DNA of 44,800 bases from Sphingomonadales bacterium UBA7471 (GTDB taxonomy: Bacteria > Pseudomonadota > Alphaproteobacteria > Sphingomonadales > Sphingomonadaceae). How positions within the stretch are numbered: position 1 is the stretch's first letter; the number at the start of each line of letters is the position of its first letter. This document shows, piece after piece, positions 8,926 through 17,541 of this stretch. Location of the stretch: assembly GCA_002479765.1 (NCBI GenBank), contig DLOZ01000034.1, positions 1 through 44,800 of the forward strand, read 5' to 3'. Under the pieces are notes generated by a model. It worked only from the letters and a program-made list of their open reading frames with translations, was not told the DNA's origin and did no database searches. The position numbers and the translations under genes are program-made.

Positions 8926-9900
8926 TTGGCCGTTTATACGCAATTGGGGCCTGAACAGGTCGGTGCCTTTCTGGCGCTCTACGATGCCGGTGAACTGGTG
9001 TCGCTCAAAGGCATTGCCGAGGGCGTTGAGAACAGCAATTTCTTTGTCGAAACGACGCAAAGCCGGTTCATCCTGACCATTTACGAAAACCGCGTAGATC
9101 CCAAGGATCTGCCCTTTTTCTATGCGCTGCTGAAACATTTGCACGAAGCGGGGTGCAAGGTTCCGCGGTTCATGTCCGACCGCAACGGCAATTGGTTGCA
9201 GACCATCGCGGGAAAGCCGGCCTGCCTGATCGAATTTCTTAATGGCGTATCGGTCACCGAACCATCGGCGGCACAGGCGCACTCCACCGGTGCGGCGCTT
9301 GGGCAGATGCACAAAGCGCTGGCGGACTTCACGCTGTCGCGGCCCAACAGCCTTGGCATTTCTGCATTCCGGCCGCTTGCCATGCGCTGCACCGTCGACG
9401 GTCTGGACGCCATTTCCGAAGGCCTAGCTGCGCGGATATTATCGGAATGCGATTATTTGGAGGCGCATTGGCCGACCAATCTTCCCGTGGCGGCGATCCA
9501 TGCGGACCTGTTTCCGGACAATGTCCTGATGCTGGGCGACAATGTTACTGGCCTGATTGATTTCTATTTCGCCTGCTCCGAAATCCGCGCTTATGACCTT
9601 GCGGTCACGCATAGCGCATGGTGTTTTTCGGGCGATGGCAAAGTCTTTGACGCGGATGTGAGTGCGGCCATGTTGGCGGGCTACACCCAAGCCGTGCCGA
9701 TGGATGCCGAAACGCGGGACGCCTTGCCGATATTGCTGCGCGGTGCCTGTTTGCGGTTTACCTTAACGCGGTGTTACGACTGGATAAATACGCCAGCCGA
9801 TGCACTGGTCACGCGCAAAGACCCCTTGGCGTTCCTGCGGCGGCTGGAATTTTACAGCGACCCCAAACAGATTGAAGCGTTATTGGCCCAGTTGCCATGA
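8926..9900 (+). CDS. thrB: Homoserine kinase (ThrB, aminoglycoside phosphotransferase fold)
   Basis: This enzyme phosphorylates homoserine on the way to threonine. It is the type with an aminoglycoside-phosphotransferase fold, not the GHMP-kinase type of E. coli. From the TTG at 8926 the 324-residue protein reads (M)AVYTQLGPEQVGAFL, the usual family N terminus; the upstream ATG at 8782 would run deep into ispH in another frame. The kinase signature HADLFPDNVL and the metal-binding GLIDFYFA are present. TTG follows the ispH stop after a single base and no strong ribosome site is visible, which suggests translational coupling. It overlaps rnhA by four bases. Confidence 0.93.
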   Translation: MAVYTQLGPEQVGAFLALYDAGELVSLKGIAEGVENSNFFVETTQSRFILTIYENRVDPKDLPFFYALLKHLHEAGCKVPRFMSDRNGNWLQTIAGKPACLIEFLNGVSVTEPSAAQAHSTGAALGQMHKALADFTLSRPNSLGISAFRPLAMRCTVDGLDAISEGLAARILSECDYLEAHWPTNLPVAAIHADLFPDNVLMLGDNVTGLIDFYFACSEIRAYDLAVTHSAWCFSGDGKVFDADVSAAMLAGYTQAVPMDAETRDALPILLRGACLRFTLTRCYDWINTPADALVTRKDPLAFLRRLEFYSDPKQIEALLAQLP

Positions 9901-10349
9901 AACAGATTGAAATCTTCACCGACGGCGCGTGCAAGGGCAATCCCGGGCCGGGGGGTTGGGGTGCGATCATCCGTTATGGCAAGCATGAAAAAGAGATAGC
10001 GGGCGGCGATCCGGACACCACCAACAACCGCATGGAAATGCGCGCGGTCATTCAGGCGCTGAACGCCCTTGTCGAACCATGCAGCGTCAAACTACACACC
10101 GACAGCAAATATGTCATCGATGGCATCACAAAATGGATCTTTGGCTGGCAACGCAATGGTTGGAGAAACGCGGCGAAACAGCCGGTGCGCAATGCCGACC
10201 TATGGCGCGAGATGGTCGACGCGATGGCGCGGCATCAGGTGGAATGGATTTGGGTCAAAGGGCATAATGGCCACCCCGAAAATGAACGCGCAGACCGGCT
10301 GGCCAGCGATGCGGCCGACGCTGCCAGCAACAAGGTTAAGATCGGCTAG
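9897..10349 (+). CDS. rnhA: Ribonuclease HI
   Basis: RNase HI cuts the RNA strand of RNA-DNA hybrids, for example at Okazaki primers and R-loops. The 150-residue product has the catalytic acidic residues in IFTDGACKGNPGPGG (D9), RMEMRAV (E at about 47), LHTDSKYV (D at about 70) and NERADRLAS (D at about 133), and the basic handle WQRNGWR. The ATG overlaps the thrB stop by four bases. Its TAG stop lies in a palindromic CTAG that also forms the stop of the convergent flavoprotein gene. Confidence 0.97.
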   Translation: MKQIEIFTDGACKGNPGPGGWGAIIRYGKHEKEIAGGDPDTTNNRMEMRAVIQALNALVEPCSVKLHTDSKYVIDGITKWIFGWQRNGWRNAAKQPVRNADLWREMVDAMARHQVEWIWVKGHNGHPENERADRLASDAADAASNKVKIG

Positions 10350-11455
10350 CTAAAACGCCCGGGCGCATAGAGCGCGGCATGGACGCGGTCGGGCGGCGCG
10401 ATGGTATCGTTTAGTAACGACGCCGCCAGTTGTGCCGCGGCAGGCGCCGTCTGAATGCCAAAGCCGCCCTGCCCTGCAAACCAGAAAAACGCATCATGCG
10501 CCCCATCGCGGCCAATGACGGGCAGCCGGTCAGGTGCAAAGCTGCGCAAGCCGGCCCATTTACGTTCGACCCGGCGGATATCCCAATCGACAACCTGCTG
10601 CAGCCGATCAATGGCAAGCGCGATATCATATTCTTCGGGCGCGGCGTCGCATGGCGGCGTTGCGGTCTCGTCATGCGGGCTGAGCCACAAACGTCCGCCC
10701 GCATCGGGCTTGAAATAGAAACTGGAGTCAAGGCCGATGACAAGCGGCAGGTCAGCTGGCACATCAGGTGCGACCGCCAATTGCGCAATGGTGCGCCGAT
10801 AGGGTTGAATGCCCAAGGGCGCTACGCCCGCCATCTGCGCCACATTATCGGCCCATGCTCCGGCGGCATTAACGATGATGTCGGCGGTGCAATTCAGGCT
10901 GCCCGCTTGGATATGCCACATGCCGTCGCGCCACACCGCGCTTTCCAGCCGGCTGTTGCAATGCGGCTGCACGCCCTGCTTGCGCGCTTGGCGTAGATAG
11001 GCGGCGTGGAGCGCGGCGACGTCAATATCCGCACAGGCCGCTTCCCATAGCCCCGTGGTCCATCCGCTGCGCAGACCGGGCACATGTCGTTCCAAATCGT
11101 TGCGGTCGCTGCGTTCAATATGCACACCGCTGGAGGCGAACTCCGCCAGCATCGCGTCCGCCAAAGGTTGCTGATCGGCCGTGCCGATATGCAGCCCGCC
11201 GCGCGGGGACATTAATGGGCCGTCGTGAAAATCCTTGGGCGGGTTCGCCAGAAACGGGCCCGACGCCGTTGTCAGCGGCTGAACGTCCGGGCCACCATAG
11301 CATTCAACCCAGAACGCGGCGGACCGGCCCGTGGAATGATATCCGGGATGCGCCTCCGCTTCAATCAGGACAACCGACTGAAATGCAGACAGCTGCGCGG
11401 CAAGGCTTGCCCCGGCGATGCCTGCACCGATGATGGCAATGCTAAAATCGCTCAT
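10346..11455 (-). CDS. FAD-dependent oxidoreductase, D-arginine/D-amino-acid dehydrogenase-like
   Basis: The 369-residue product from the ATG at 11455 has an N-terminal dinucleotide-binding motif IGAGIAGAS (about residues 7-15) and the glycine/D-amino-acid oxidase fold. Residues such as HPGYHSTGRSA and MSPRGGLHIG resemble the catabolic D-arginine dehydrogenase DauA of Pseudomonas, and the C-terminal WAGLRSFAPDRLP and WFAGQGGFGIQ are typical of the DAO family. It probably oxidises a D-amino acid with electron transfer to the respiratory chain; the substrate is not proven. A 16-residue longer start at 11503 lies within the upstream hydrolase gene and is unlikely. It overlaps the hydrolase by four bases (ATGA), so the two are probably co-translated. 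Confidence 0.82.
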   Translation of the reverse strand: MSDFSIAIIGAGIAGASLAAQLSAFQSVVLIEAEAHPGYHSTGRSAAFWVECYGGPDVQPLTTASGPFLANPPKDFHDGPLMSPRGGLHIGTADQQPLADAMLAEFASSGVHIERSDRNDLERHVPGLRSGWTTGLWEAACADIDVAALHAAYLRQARKQGVQPHCNSRLESAVWRDGMWHIQAGSLNCTADIIVNAAGAWADNVAQMAGVAPLGIQPYRRTIAQLAVAPDVPADLPLVIGLDSSFYFKPDAGGRLWLSPHDETATPPCDAAPEEYDIALAIDRLQQVVDWDIRRVERKWAGLRSFAPDRLPVIGRDGAHDAFFWFAGQGGFGIQTAPAAAQLAASLLNDTIAPPDRVHAALYAPGRFS

Positions 11456-12408
11456 GGCCGGGGCGCGTGCTGATCCAAAAAGGCGTCGATGCGTTGCAGG
11501 CACTGGTCGCGCACGCCATCTGCCTCGCGCAGCAGCTCATGCGCGGCCTCTTTGCCAAAAATCAGCGTTTCGGCATGTGGCAGCCTTTTGCTGTCTGCGA
11601 TAACCCGCTTGGTGCTGACCAATTGATCCGCGGTCGTCGCGAGCAACAGAATGGGCGTTTGCACCGCCTCCAGCGCGCCGGGGCGTTCGAGCAAGCGGAT
11701 CGACGCCATAGCGCGCTCCACCCAGTGCCAGCTTGGCGGCCCAAGCTTCACCTCAGGACGCAGCGCCCACCACGCAACCTCGTCTTCATAACGGTCGTCG
11801 TCATGCGTCAGCATTTTGCCGCGCATGCTCATCGGCGATAATGGCTTTTCACTGACTTTCCATGCGGCTTGTTTGCCCTTGCCCAATGCCACAATCAATT
11901 TGGCAACGGCATGGTTGAGCGCAAGCGGCAGACCGCCGGTTTGAATGCCCAGCATCGGCGCGCTCAGCGCCACCGCGTCGGGATCCATCGCCTTTTCCAC
12001 CAAGGCGCGCATGGCCAGTTGCCCGCCCATGCTGTGCGCGAGCACAACATGCGGCGCTGGCGTGTCGCGTTTCCATGCGTCCCAAAATGTGCGCAAATCG
12101 GCGATCCACGTCGCGAAATCGTCGATATGGCCGACCTGCGGATCATCCAGCAACCGGCCCGAAGCACCCTGCCCGCGCCAGTCGATGGCGGTAACATGCC
12201 ATCCCGCATCGGCATAATAAGCCAATGTTTCCAGATATTTTTCATAATGATCACCGCGACCGGGCAAAAATAACATGGTTCCACGCGGCGGGGCCGACGC
12301 CTGCCAATCGATCCGCCGGATCGGCCAACCATCGGCGGCGTGCCACATCGTTTCTGTGGCATCGGCCGGAATTGCGCGGCGGTTCATTGGTGTTTTCGGT
12401 GCGTGCAT
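11452..12408 (-). CDS. Alpha/beta hydrolase, lysophospholipase-like (S33 type)
   Basis: This 318-residue product has an alpha/beta-hydrolase core: FLPGRGDHYEKY forming the oxyanion region, AIDWRGQGASG, the nucleophile elbow AHSMGGQ (the Ser nucleophile), and a C-terminal His in KEAAHELLRE. The family covers monoacylglycerol lipases and lysophospholipases; the substrate here is unknown. No signal peptide is seen. ATG codons at 12432, 12408 and 12387 are possible starts; the stretch 12409-12432 is AT-rich and unlike the coding sequence, so I chose 12408, though no strong ribosome site decides this. It is divergent from the Tad locus and overlaps the flavoprotein gene downstream. Confidence 0.8.
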   Translation of the reverse strand: MHAPKTPMNRRAIPADATETMWHAADGWPIRRIDWQASAPPRGTMLFLPGRGDHYEKYLETLAYYADAGWHVTAIDWRGQGASGRLLDDPQVGHIDDFATWIADLRTFWDAWKRDTPAPHVVLAHSMGGQLAMRALVEKAMDPDAVALSAPMLGIQTGGLPLALNHAVAKLIVALGKGKQAAWKVSEKPLSPMSMRGKMLTHDDDRYEDEVAWWALRPEVKLGPPSWHWVERAMASIRLLERPGALEAVQTPILLLATTADQLVSTKRVIADSKRLPHAETLIFGKEAAHELLREADGVRDQCLQRIDAFLDQHAPRP

Positions 12409-12448
12409 GGTTACTTTTTGGTAATCTTTCATGGTTAATGCTGTGCAG

Positions 12449-12922
12449 ATGACCAGTGAAACTCTCGCTTACGCAACCCTTGGCGGCTTGGCAATTGCGC
12501 TGTTGATATCAATCTACACCGACATCAGATACCGCCTTATTTTCAACAAGATAACCATCGCCATTGCGCTTGGCGCGCCATTATTTTGGCTGGCGAGCGG
12601 CGGGTTTACCCTCACAGATATTGGCATTCACCTTTTGACCGCAGCGATTACGTTCATTGTCTTTGCGACCGCGTTCCATTTCGGGGCCATGGGTGGCGGC
12701 GATGTGAAACTTTTTGCGGCGTTGGCATTGTGGTTCCACTGGGTCGAGGTCATCCGCCTCATCTTATACGCATCGATCATCGGCGCGGCGGTCACCCTTA
12801 TCTTTCTTGCGATCCACACATGGAAACGCCGCGAGGGCCGCGCACGGATTCCCTACGGCGTGGCGATCGCGCTGTCCGGGCTTTGGATCATCGGTGAACG
12901 GATTTTTAACCATTTTACATGA
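12449..12922 (+). CDS. cpaA: Prepilin peptidase CpaA (A24 aspartic peptidase family)
   Basis: CpaA cleaves the leader of Flp-type pilins in the inner membrane. The 157-residue product has several membrane helices and both catalytic aspartates of the A24 family: the YTDIRYR motif (Asp at about residue 25) and the MGGGDVKL motif. Its short length fits the CpaA/TadV class, which lacks the N-terminal methylase domain of PilD. An ATG at 12431 (six residues longer) overlaps the divergent hydrolase region; I use 12449. It opens the Tad assembly cluster, although no Flp pilin gene is beside it. Confidence 0.88.
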   Translation: MTSETLAYATLGGLAIALLISIYTDIRYRLIFNKITIAIALGAPLFWLASGGFTLTDIGIHLLTAAITFIVFATAFHFGAMGGGDVKLFAALALWFHWVEVIRLILYASIIGAAVTLIFLAIHTWKRREGRARIPYGVAIALSGLWIIGERIFNHFT

Positions 12923-12966
12923 AATAGCATGGTTCGATCAGGGGACCTTTCAGGGGACAATAGGTA

Positions 12967-13986
12967 ATGGATAGGAAAAAAGTCATATTGCTGGTGGCTG
13001 CGCTTTTAATCGCAGCAGTGACCGCCCTTATGGCGCGCAGCATGTTCACCGGTGCATCTGCACCCCAAGCTGCGGCAGCTGCTGCACCGGCCCCCGTGCC
13101 CGCCGGGCCCAAAGTCCTCGTCGCGACCAAGGCATTGCCCGTTGGCACGATCATCACCGCTGACAGCGTGCGCTATCAACCATGGCCGAAAGAATTGATC
13201 GAAGCCGCCTATTTCAAAGAAGGGGACGGTGGCGCATCCATTGACAGCCTTGTCGGCACGGTCGTGCGCAACGCCGTGACCGCTGGCCAGCCGCTGACCC
13301 AAGGTTCCCTTGTTAAGCCCGGTGACCGCGGTTTCCTCGCCGCTGCGCTTGGACCCGGCATGCGCGCCGTGACGGTGCCAGTGTCGGCATTGACCGGCGT
13401 TGCAGGCTTTGTCTTCCCCGGTGACCGTGTTGACCTTGTGCTCACACAAAATGTCGAAGCAAGCGTTGGCCCGCCATTGAAAGTGTCCGAAACCATCGTC
13501 CGCAACCTGCGTGTGTTGGCGACCGACCAACGCGCAACCCCGTCCATCGATGACAAGGGCAATAGCGTCGTCTCTGAATATAAATTGGTGACGATTGAAG
13601 CGACCCCACGCATTGCAGAGAAGATTACGGTTGCGCAATCGATTGGTACCATCAGCCTTTCCCTGCGTTCGCTGGCCGACAACGCCGCCGAACTGGAACA
13701 AGCGCTGGCCTCGGGCGATATCAACATCCCCGAAGGTGCAACCGTGGATCAGGAACGGGCGATCATGCGCCAGCTGGCACAGCGTCCATCCGCAAGCAAA
13801 GGCAGCTATGCCACCGGCGGCGACGTCTCACGCTTCCAACGCAGCAGGCTGCCCGAACAAATGCCATTAGCGGTCGCAGCCGAACAGGCCCGCACGCAAA
13901 AGCAAGTCGAGAAAATTATGAAGGGTCCAGTGGTCCGTGTGTCGCGTGGCGGCAATGTGACCGAAATCGACATTAGCCGGAGATAA
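12967..13986 (+). CDS. cpaB: Flp pilus assembly protein CpaB (RcpC)
   Basis: CpaB is a periplasmic/inner-membrane protein of the Tad apparatus that stabilises the outer-membrane secretin complex. The 339-residue product begins with a membrane anchor (about 5-24), a Pro/Ala linker, and an SAF domain (about 45-110) starting VLVATKALPVGTIITADSV, with the RcpC-type domain after it (about 120-250). GAC-rich TCAGGGGAC occurs twice in the 40 bases before the start, and a GGTAATG context is present. It follows cpaA after 44 bases and precedes cpaC after 7. Confidence 0.92.
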   Translation: MDRKKVILLVAALLIAAVTALMARSMFTGASAPQAAAAAAPAPVPAGPKVLVATKALPVGTIITADSVRYQPWPKELIEAAYFKEGDGGASIDSLVGTVVRNAVTAGQPLTQGSLVKPGDRGFLAAALGPGMRAVTVPVSALTGVAGFVFPGDRVDLVLTQNVEASVGPPLKVSETIVRNLRVLATDQRATPSIDDKGNSVVSEYKLVTIEATPRIAEKITVAQSIGTISLSLRSLADNAAELEQALASGDINIPEGATVDQERAIMRQLAQRPSASKGSYATGGDVSRFQRSRLPEQMPLAVAAEQARTQKQVEKIMKGPVVRVSRGGNVTEIDISRR

Positions 13987-13993
13987 TAACAAT

Positions 13994-15625
13994 ATGGCAC
14001 GTTTCACCACATTTAAATCGGGCCTTGCCGCCGCGGTTATGACCGCAGCCATCGGCACGGGCACGTTGGTCGGCGCGTTGGTCGGGATGCCAACAGCAGC
14101 GTCGGCGCAATCGGCAAAAGATGGCAAGTTGCTCATCTTGTCCATCGGACGCGGGCAACAGGTCAATCTGGGCGCCAGCATCACCGATGTGGTGGTCGCA
14201 GACCCCAATATCGCCGATGTCGAGGTGAAAACCGGACGCCAGATCTATATTTTGGGCAAGGGCCCCGGCGAAACCACGGTCTACGCGACCGACGCCGCTG
14301 GCCGCACCGTGTATCAGGCAACGGTCCGCGTCGGCAGCAATATGGACTCGATCTCACAAATGCTGGCGCTGGCGATGCCCGATTCAAAGATCGTTGTTAC
14401 CACGATGAACGGCGCCATCGTGCTGACGGGCACCGTCAACCAACCTGAAGAGGCGGCGGAAGCCGAAGCTTTGGTAAAGGCCTTTACTGGCGGAAACACG
14501 CAAGTCTTAACCCGGTTGAAAAACGCAACGCCGCTGCAGATCAATTTGCAGGTCCGCATCGCTGAAGTCAGCCGGTCGCTGATGAAGGAAATTTCGGGCA
14601 ACCTCAAAACCCGCGATCATGGCGGGACTGGCATCCTTGGCGGCGCGTATCAAGGACGTGATATCGCGGACATCAGCTCGGTCACGAACCCGGACAATCT
14701 TCCGCTTGTAGATGCGTCGGCGCTATTTGGCCTGCCCGCAAAATCCATATCGCTGCCGTTCAACCCGGCAACCGGCCAATATATAACAAGCCCATATACG
14801 CAGTATAAGTTTAACGTTCCTGCGGGCACAAATGTCCTGACCGCGGCGGGCCGCTTATTTGGCTTGGATGTGGCCGCAGCCTTCGATCTATCGGAAAAGG
14901 CGGGCCTGAGCTCAACCTTGGCCAACCCTAATCTGACAACAGTATCCGGCGAAACGGCCGAATTTTTGGCGGGCGGCGCTTTCCCGGTGGTGACATCGTC
15001 GAACAATGGCACCAACGTCGAATATAAAAATTACGGCGTCAACCTGACCTACACACCAACGGTGTTGTCGGATGGCCGCATTTCGCTGCGGGTGCGTTCG
15101 GAAGTCTCGGACATTTCATCGACGGGTGCCGTGCGCTTCGGCGGCCTTGAAGTGCCGGCGACCACGACACGGATGGCCGAAACGACGGTAGAGCTTGGTT
15201 CGGGTCAAAGCATGATGATCGCGGGATTGTTAAGCAACACAATGGGCAGCTCGGTCGACAAAATGCCCGGTGCGGGTGACCTTCCCGTGCTTGGCGCGCT
15301 TTTCAAATCGAACGGTTGGCGGCGTAACGAAACCGAACTGATGATCGTTGTCACACCCTATTTGGTGAAGCCCGTGTCCGATAGCGAGATTGCTTTGCCG
15401 ACAGATGGAATGCATTCGCCACATGACCTTGAACGCATTTTGCTGGGCAAGGTGACCAGCGACAAGGGCGACAAAACCCGCCCGATGCCAACGATTGCGC
15501 CAAGCGTGACCAATGGCCCCGAACTGGGTTCCGTGACCGACGCACCCGCGCCGTTGGCCAAGAAAGTCAAATCGCAAGCCTCCGCGACCGTCCCAAGCGG
15601 CCCCGGCTTCAGCTTCGACAATTGA
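13994..15625 (+). CDS. cpaC: Tad pilus secretin CpaC (RcpA, type II/III secretion family)
   Basis: CpaC forms the outer-membrane channel of the Tad pilus. The 543-residue product has a signal peptide (ends near SASAQS), the RcpA N-terminal domain with LGRGQ-like repeats (about 40-130), a BON-like domain (VLTGTVNQPEEAAEA, about 135-170), and a C-terminal secretin domain (about 290-455) with GSGQSMMIAGLL and FKSNGWRRNETELMI before VTPYLVKP. The tail after residue 470 is polar and low in complexity. It is downstream of cpaB by 7 bases and overlaps the reading frame around the cpaD start only in a longer, unlikely version of cpaD. Confidence 0.94.
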   Translation: MARFTTFKSGLAAAVMTAAIGTGTLVGALVGMPTAASAQSAKDGKLLILSIGRGQQVNLGASITDVVVADPNIADVEVKTGRQIYILGKGPGETTVYATDAAGRTVYQATVRVGSNMDSISQMLALAMPDSKIVVTTMNGAIVLTGTVNQPEEAAEAEALVKAFTGGNTQVLTRLKNATPLQINLQVRIAEVSRSLMKEISGNLKTRDHGGTGILGGAYQGRDIADISSVTNPDNLPLVDASALFGLPAKSISLPFNPATGQYITSPYTQYKFNVPAGTNVLTAAGRLFGLDVAAAFDLSEKAGLSSTLANPNLTTVSGETAEFLAGGAFPVVTSSNNGTNVEYKNYGVNLTYTPTVLSDGRISLRVRSEVSDISSTGAVRFGGLEVPATTTRMAETTVELGSGQSMMIAGLLSNTMGSSVDKMPGAGDLPVLGALFKSNGWRRNETELMIVVTPYLVKPVSDSEIALPTDGMHSPHDLERILLGKVTSDKGDKTRPMPTIAPSVTNGPELGSVTDAPAPLAKKVKSQASATVPSGPGFSFDN

Positions 15626-15648
15626 CCGTCCATGCAAGGAGACAAGAT

Positions 15649-16239
15649 ATGCAAAAGGTAACATTCCTGATCGCTGCAAGCCTTGGCCTGGCCGGTTGCG
15701 GCACAATGCCAACCAACACATCCATGTATTCGGTGCACCAACCCGTTGTGGAACGCACCAATTACACCATCGACCTTGCCTCTGACGGCGATGGCATTGC
15801 CGTTGCCGACCAGAAGCGGTTGAACGAATGGCTTGAAACGCTGGATCTGCGTTATGGCGACCGCATTTCCATCGATAGCGGCGATGGCATGGGCAACGAC
15901 AATGCCGCCCGTGATGTGCGCGCAGCCGCGGCAGAACGCGGCGTCTTGGTCGCGGAGCGTGCACCGGCAACGCCTGGCATAATCGCACCCGGCAATATTC
16001 GCGTTGTTGTCACCCGGTCCCAAGCATCGGTGCCGTCCTGTCCCGACAATCGCACGACGTCGGGCCACAACTTCAATGCAGGTAACAACAGCAATTATGG
16101 CTGCGCCATAAATTCCAACCTTGCCGCCATGGTGGCAGACCCCGAAGATCTGGTGCGTGGACGCGATAACAAGCGGCTCGACAGCAACAGCGGCAAAGCA
16201 GCGGTGAACGCTTACAAAACAAAGACCGGAGGCAATTGA
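15649..16239 (+). CDS. cpaD: Tad pilus assembly lipoprotein CpaD
   Basis: CpaD-like proteins are periplasmic/outer-membrane lipoproteins that help the CpaC secretin. From the ATG at 15649, with an AAGGAGA ribosome site 9 to 13 bases before it, the product is 196 residues and starts MQKVTFLIAASLGLAGCG, a signal peptide with lipobox LAGC. A longer start at 15622 overlaps cpaC and lacks a ribosome site. The family's typical N-R-T-S-G-H-N-F cluster (DNRTTSGHNFNAG) and the C-terminal NLAAMVADPEDLVRGR are seen. Its stop overlaps the cpaE ATG by one base (TGATG). Confidence 0.93.
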   Translation: MQKVTFLIAASLGLAGCGTMPTNTSMYSVHQPVVERTNYTIDLASDGDGIAVADQKRLNEWLETLDLRYGDRISIDSGDGMGNDNAARDVRAAAAERGVLVAERAPATPGIIAPGNIRVVVTRSQASVPSCPDNRTTSGHNFNAGNNSNYGCAINSNLAAMVADPEDLVRGRDNKRLDSNSGKAAVNAYKTKTGGN

Positions 16240-17501
16240 TGAACGCTCCATGGAAATCCGGTATCTCCGGAACGCGCGACCCGATTAGCGCTTATGTCTG
16301 CGACGACCTCACGCTGGATGTCGTTCGCGGTGTGTGTGAAGAAATGGGCTGGAGCCAGGATAAAGCCTATAAAGGCGGCCTGCGTAACGCCATTCAATCG
16401 CTGTCCGTTTCGGCAAGTCCGCAAATATTGCTGGTGGATTTGTCGGAATCGGGTGATCCGATCAGCGACATCAACAGCCTGGCCGAAGTGTGCGAGCCCG
16501 GAACAATCGTGATTGCGGTGGGTCAGGTCAATGACGTGCGCCTCTACCGCGATTTGTTGTTGTCCGGTCTGCAGGACTATCTGTTGAAACCGCTGAGCCC
16601 TGACGCGCTGCGCGATTCATTCGCCAATGCCCAAGCCGCATTGAGCGCACCGAAAGCGGATGATGGCCATGTGGACCGGCCACATGTGTCGACCGCCGTC
16701 ATCGGAACCCGCGGTGGCGCGGGCGCGTCCACCATCGCGGCATCACTGGCATGGACATTCGCGCAAGTACAAGGCCATCAGACAGGCTTGCTCGACCTTG
16801 ATGTGCACTTTGGTACAGCCGCGCTTGCGATGGATTTGGAACCCGGCCGCGGTTTGACCGACGCTATCGATAACCCAAGCCGTATCGACGGATTGTTTAT
16901 CGAACGCGCCATGATCAAAGCCAATGAACGTCTGTCGATCTTGTCCGCAGAAGCGCCGATGAACAGCCCGGTATTGACCGATGGATCGGCCTTTTTCCAG
17001 CTGCAGGAAGAATTCCGCGCAGCGTTCGAAAACACCGTCATCGATATGCCACGCAGCATGCTGATTGCCTATCCGCATCTTATGAACGAGGTGAATATTG
17101 CGGTCGTCATAACCGAACTGACGCTGGCTTCAGCGCGCGACAGCATTCGCGTTTTGGCATGGCTGAAACAAAATGCGCCGCAATGCAAAGTGCTGGTGGT
17201 CGCCAACAATGTTCAACCAGCGGTCGTCGAAATCAGCCGCAAGGATTTTGAAAGCACGATCGAACGCAAGATCGACCTGCTTTTGCCAGCGGACCCCAAG
17301 TCGGTGGCGCAAGCGGCGAAACTGGGCCAGCCAGTTGTCGAAGCCATTCGTGGAAGCAAGCTTTCCACTGGCATCATATCGTTGGCCGAAATGGTTGCTA
17401 GCAGCTTTGCAGAAATGTCTGACGCGGCGCCTGCGGATGCCAAGAGCGCATCGAAAAAGACTGTTTTTGCCAGCTTCAAATCGATGTTGAAAACGAAGTG
17501 A
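16239..17501 (+). CDS. cpaE: Tad pilus localisation ATPase-like protein CpaE (TadZ)
   Basis: CpaE/TadZ directs the Tad machine to the cell pole. The 420-residue product has a receiver-like N-terminal domain (about 1-130) and a MinD/ParA-type domain (about 145-400). The phosphate-binding loop reads GTRGGAGASTIA, without the lysine pair of active deviant Walker A motifs; this degenerate form is known in TadZ proteins. LLDLDVHFGTAAL contains the Walker B-like acidic residues. A GGAGG-type ribosome site directly precedes the ATG at 16239. cpaE is followed by tadB after 40 bases, where cpaF/tadA is normally found. Confidence 0.92.
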   Translation: MNAPWKSGISGTRDPISAYVCDDLTLDVVRGVCEEMGWSQDKAYKGGLRNAIQSLSVSASPQILLVDLSESGDPISDINSLAEVCEPGTIVIAVGQVNDVRLYRDLLLSGLQDYLLKPLSPDALRDSFANAQAALSAPKADDGHVDRPHVSTAVIGTRGGAGASTIAASLAWTFAQVQGHQTGLLDLDVHFGTAALAMDLEPGRGLTDAIDNPSRIDGLFIERAMIKANERLSILSAEAPMNSPVLTDGSAFFQLQEEFRAAFENTVIDMPRSMLIAYPHLMNEVNIAVVITELTLASARDSIRVLAWLKQNAPQCKVLVVANNVQPAVVEISRKDFESTIERKIDLLLPADPKSVAQAAKLGQPVVEAIRGSKLSTGIISLAEMVASSFAEMSDAAPADAKSASKKTVFASFKSMLKTK

Positions 17502-17541
17502 AGCGGACATGGGGCCAGCCGGGACATAGGTAGCAGAGCGG

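Noticed and set aside
12940..12960. Tandem TCAGGGGAC before cpaB
   Set aside because: Two 9-base copies 12 bases apart may be chance or part of a ribosome-site duplication; no further copies or clear role.
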